A stretch of 5,228 nt of DNA from PVC group bacterium (GTDB lineage: Bacteria > Verrucomicrobiota > Kiritimatiellia > SS1-B-03-39 > PXDE01): assembly GCA_003566475.1 (NCBI GenBank), contig PXDE01000329.1:1-5228 (forward strand), given 5' to 3'. Made by a program: the position numbers and the translations under genes. Each line of letters starts with the position of its first letter. The first letter of the stretch is position 1. Of the stretch, positions 4,940 through 5,228 are shown one piece after another. Under the pieces are notes generated by a model. It was not told the origin of the DNA, searched no databases, and saw only the letters and a list, made by a program, of their open reading frames with translations.

Positions 4940-5228
4940 TCATACGCTTCGTCGACCAGAGGTCCGCAGGATCCGGAGGCTGGACTCCTTTAGAAACCCT
5001 AGCAGCAACCCCAGACCGCCGGCGATGATTTCGCCCGTCTTCAGCGCCAGCATGGCCACAGTCAGGCCAGGCGTCCGCAGGAGCCGGCGGGCATGGCGTC
5101 GGAAGCCGGGACGGAACACGCGGGCCTGCCTCCGGAAATCGGCCGGGTGCTTGCGCATATAGGCAGCCGACTGTCGCCCGTACCGGTACTTTTTACGGAG
5201 CTGGTCGCCGAACCGGATGCGTCCCTCG
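4940..5228 (-). CDS. Glycosyltransferase family 2, C-terminal part (runs off window)
   Basis: The last 95 codons are visible, ending in TGA at 4940-4942; the reading frame stays open to the right edge. The visible part begins EGRIRFGDQLRKKYRYGRQS and continues AAYMRKHP. The pattern E-G-R-[IL]-x-[FL]-x-x-L-x-x-K-x-x-Y-G-x-x-x-x-x-Y-x-x-K-H-P is characteristic of the segment after the catalytic domain in many bacterial GT-A family-2 enzymes, which use nucleotide sugars to extend membrane-linked acceptors. It is followed by an arginine-rich stretch (41-54) and a hydrophobic helix (about 55-79), likely an amphipathic or membrane-associated anchor. The DxD and catalytic motifs lie outside the window. 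An internal ATG at 5158 is not the start, because the conserved segment extends upstream of it. It is the first visible gene of the operon and is again GC-rich (44 of 60 bases at 5041-5100). Confidence 0.75.
   Translation of the reverse strand, partial: EGRIRFGDQLRKKYRYGRQSAAYMRKHPADFRRQARVFRPGFRRHARRLLRTPGLTVAMLALKTGEIIAGGLGLLLGFLKESSLRILRTSGRRSV

Noticed and set aside
1..5228. tRNA, rRNA, CRISPR array, insertion sequence or transposase
   Set aside because: No cloverleaf, spaced repeat array, terminal inverted repeats or transposase-like protein was seen on either strand.

Overview
The window is very GC-rich over most of its length. It holds part of a cell-surface polysaccharide or glycan assembly locus, next to the start of a phospholipid-synthesis gene. 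The mix of a MOP-type flippase, GT-B and GT-A glycosyltransferases, an FkbM-type methyltransferase and a cardiolipin-synthase-like gene suggests a high-GC bacterium, probably Gram-negative. The species cannot be named from the sequence alone.

Layout from left to right. Positions 1-190 (minus) are the N-terminal 63 codons of a cardiolipin-synthase/phospholipase-D-like protein that leaves the window. Positions 191-270 are a short divergent intergenic region. Positions 271-1584 (plus) encode a 437-residue multi-spanning polysaccharide flippase (Wzx/MOP type). A 13-bp convergent gap with a hairpin separates it from a four-gene minus-strand run. In transcription order (right to left) this run is: the C-terminal 95 codons of a family-2 glycosyltransferase (4940-5228), an FkbM-family SAM methyltransferase (3980-4933), a family-4 GT-B glycosyltransferase (2766-3977) and a second family-4 GT-B glycosyltransferase (1598-2761). 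Gaps in this run are only 2-6 nt, so it is almost certainly one operon with coupled translation.

Working together (inference): the glycosyltransferases would build a glycan on a lipid carrier at the cytoplasmic membrane, the methyltransferase would O-methylate a sugar, and the flippase would move the lipid-linked product across the membrane. No polymerase, ligase, chain-length regulator or nucleotide-sugar gene is visible; these may lie to the right.

The most notable points are a nine-base poly-C tract in the coding strand of the middle glycosyltransferase, where either one-base slip ends translation within about 20 codons; a near-perfect 13-bp palindrome encoding the interdomain linker of the last glycosyltransferase; and a lower-GC block covering just the methyltransferase and the middle glycosyltransferase. 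I see no mobile element, CRISPR array or RNA gene, and no gene-free stretch longer than 80 bases. The functional theme (surface glycan synthesis) is known, so I do not claim an entirely new system.
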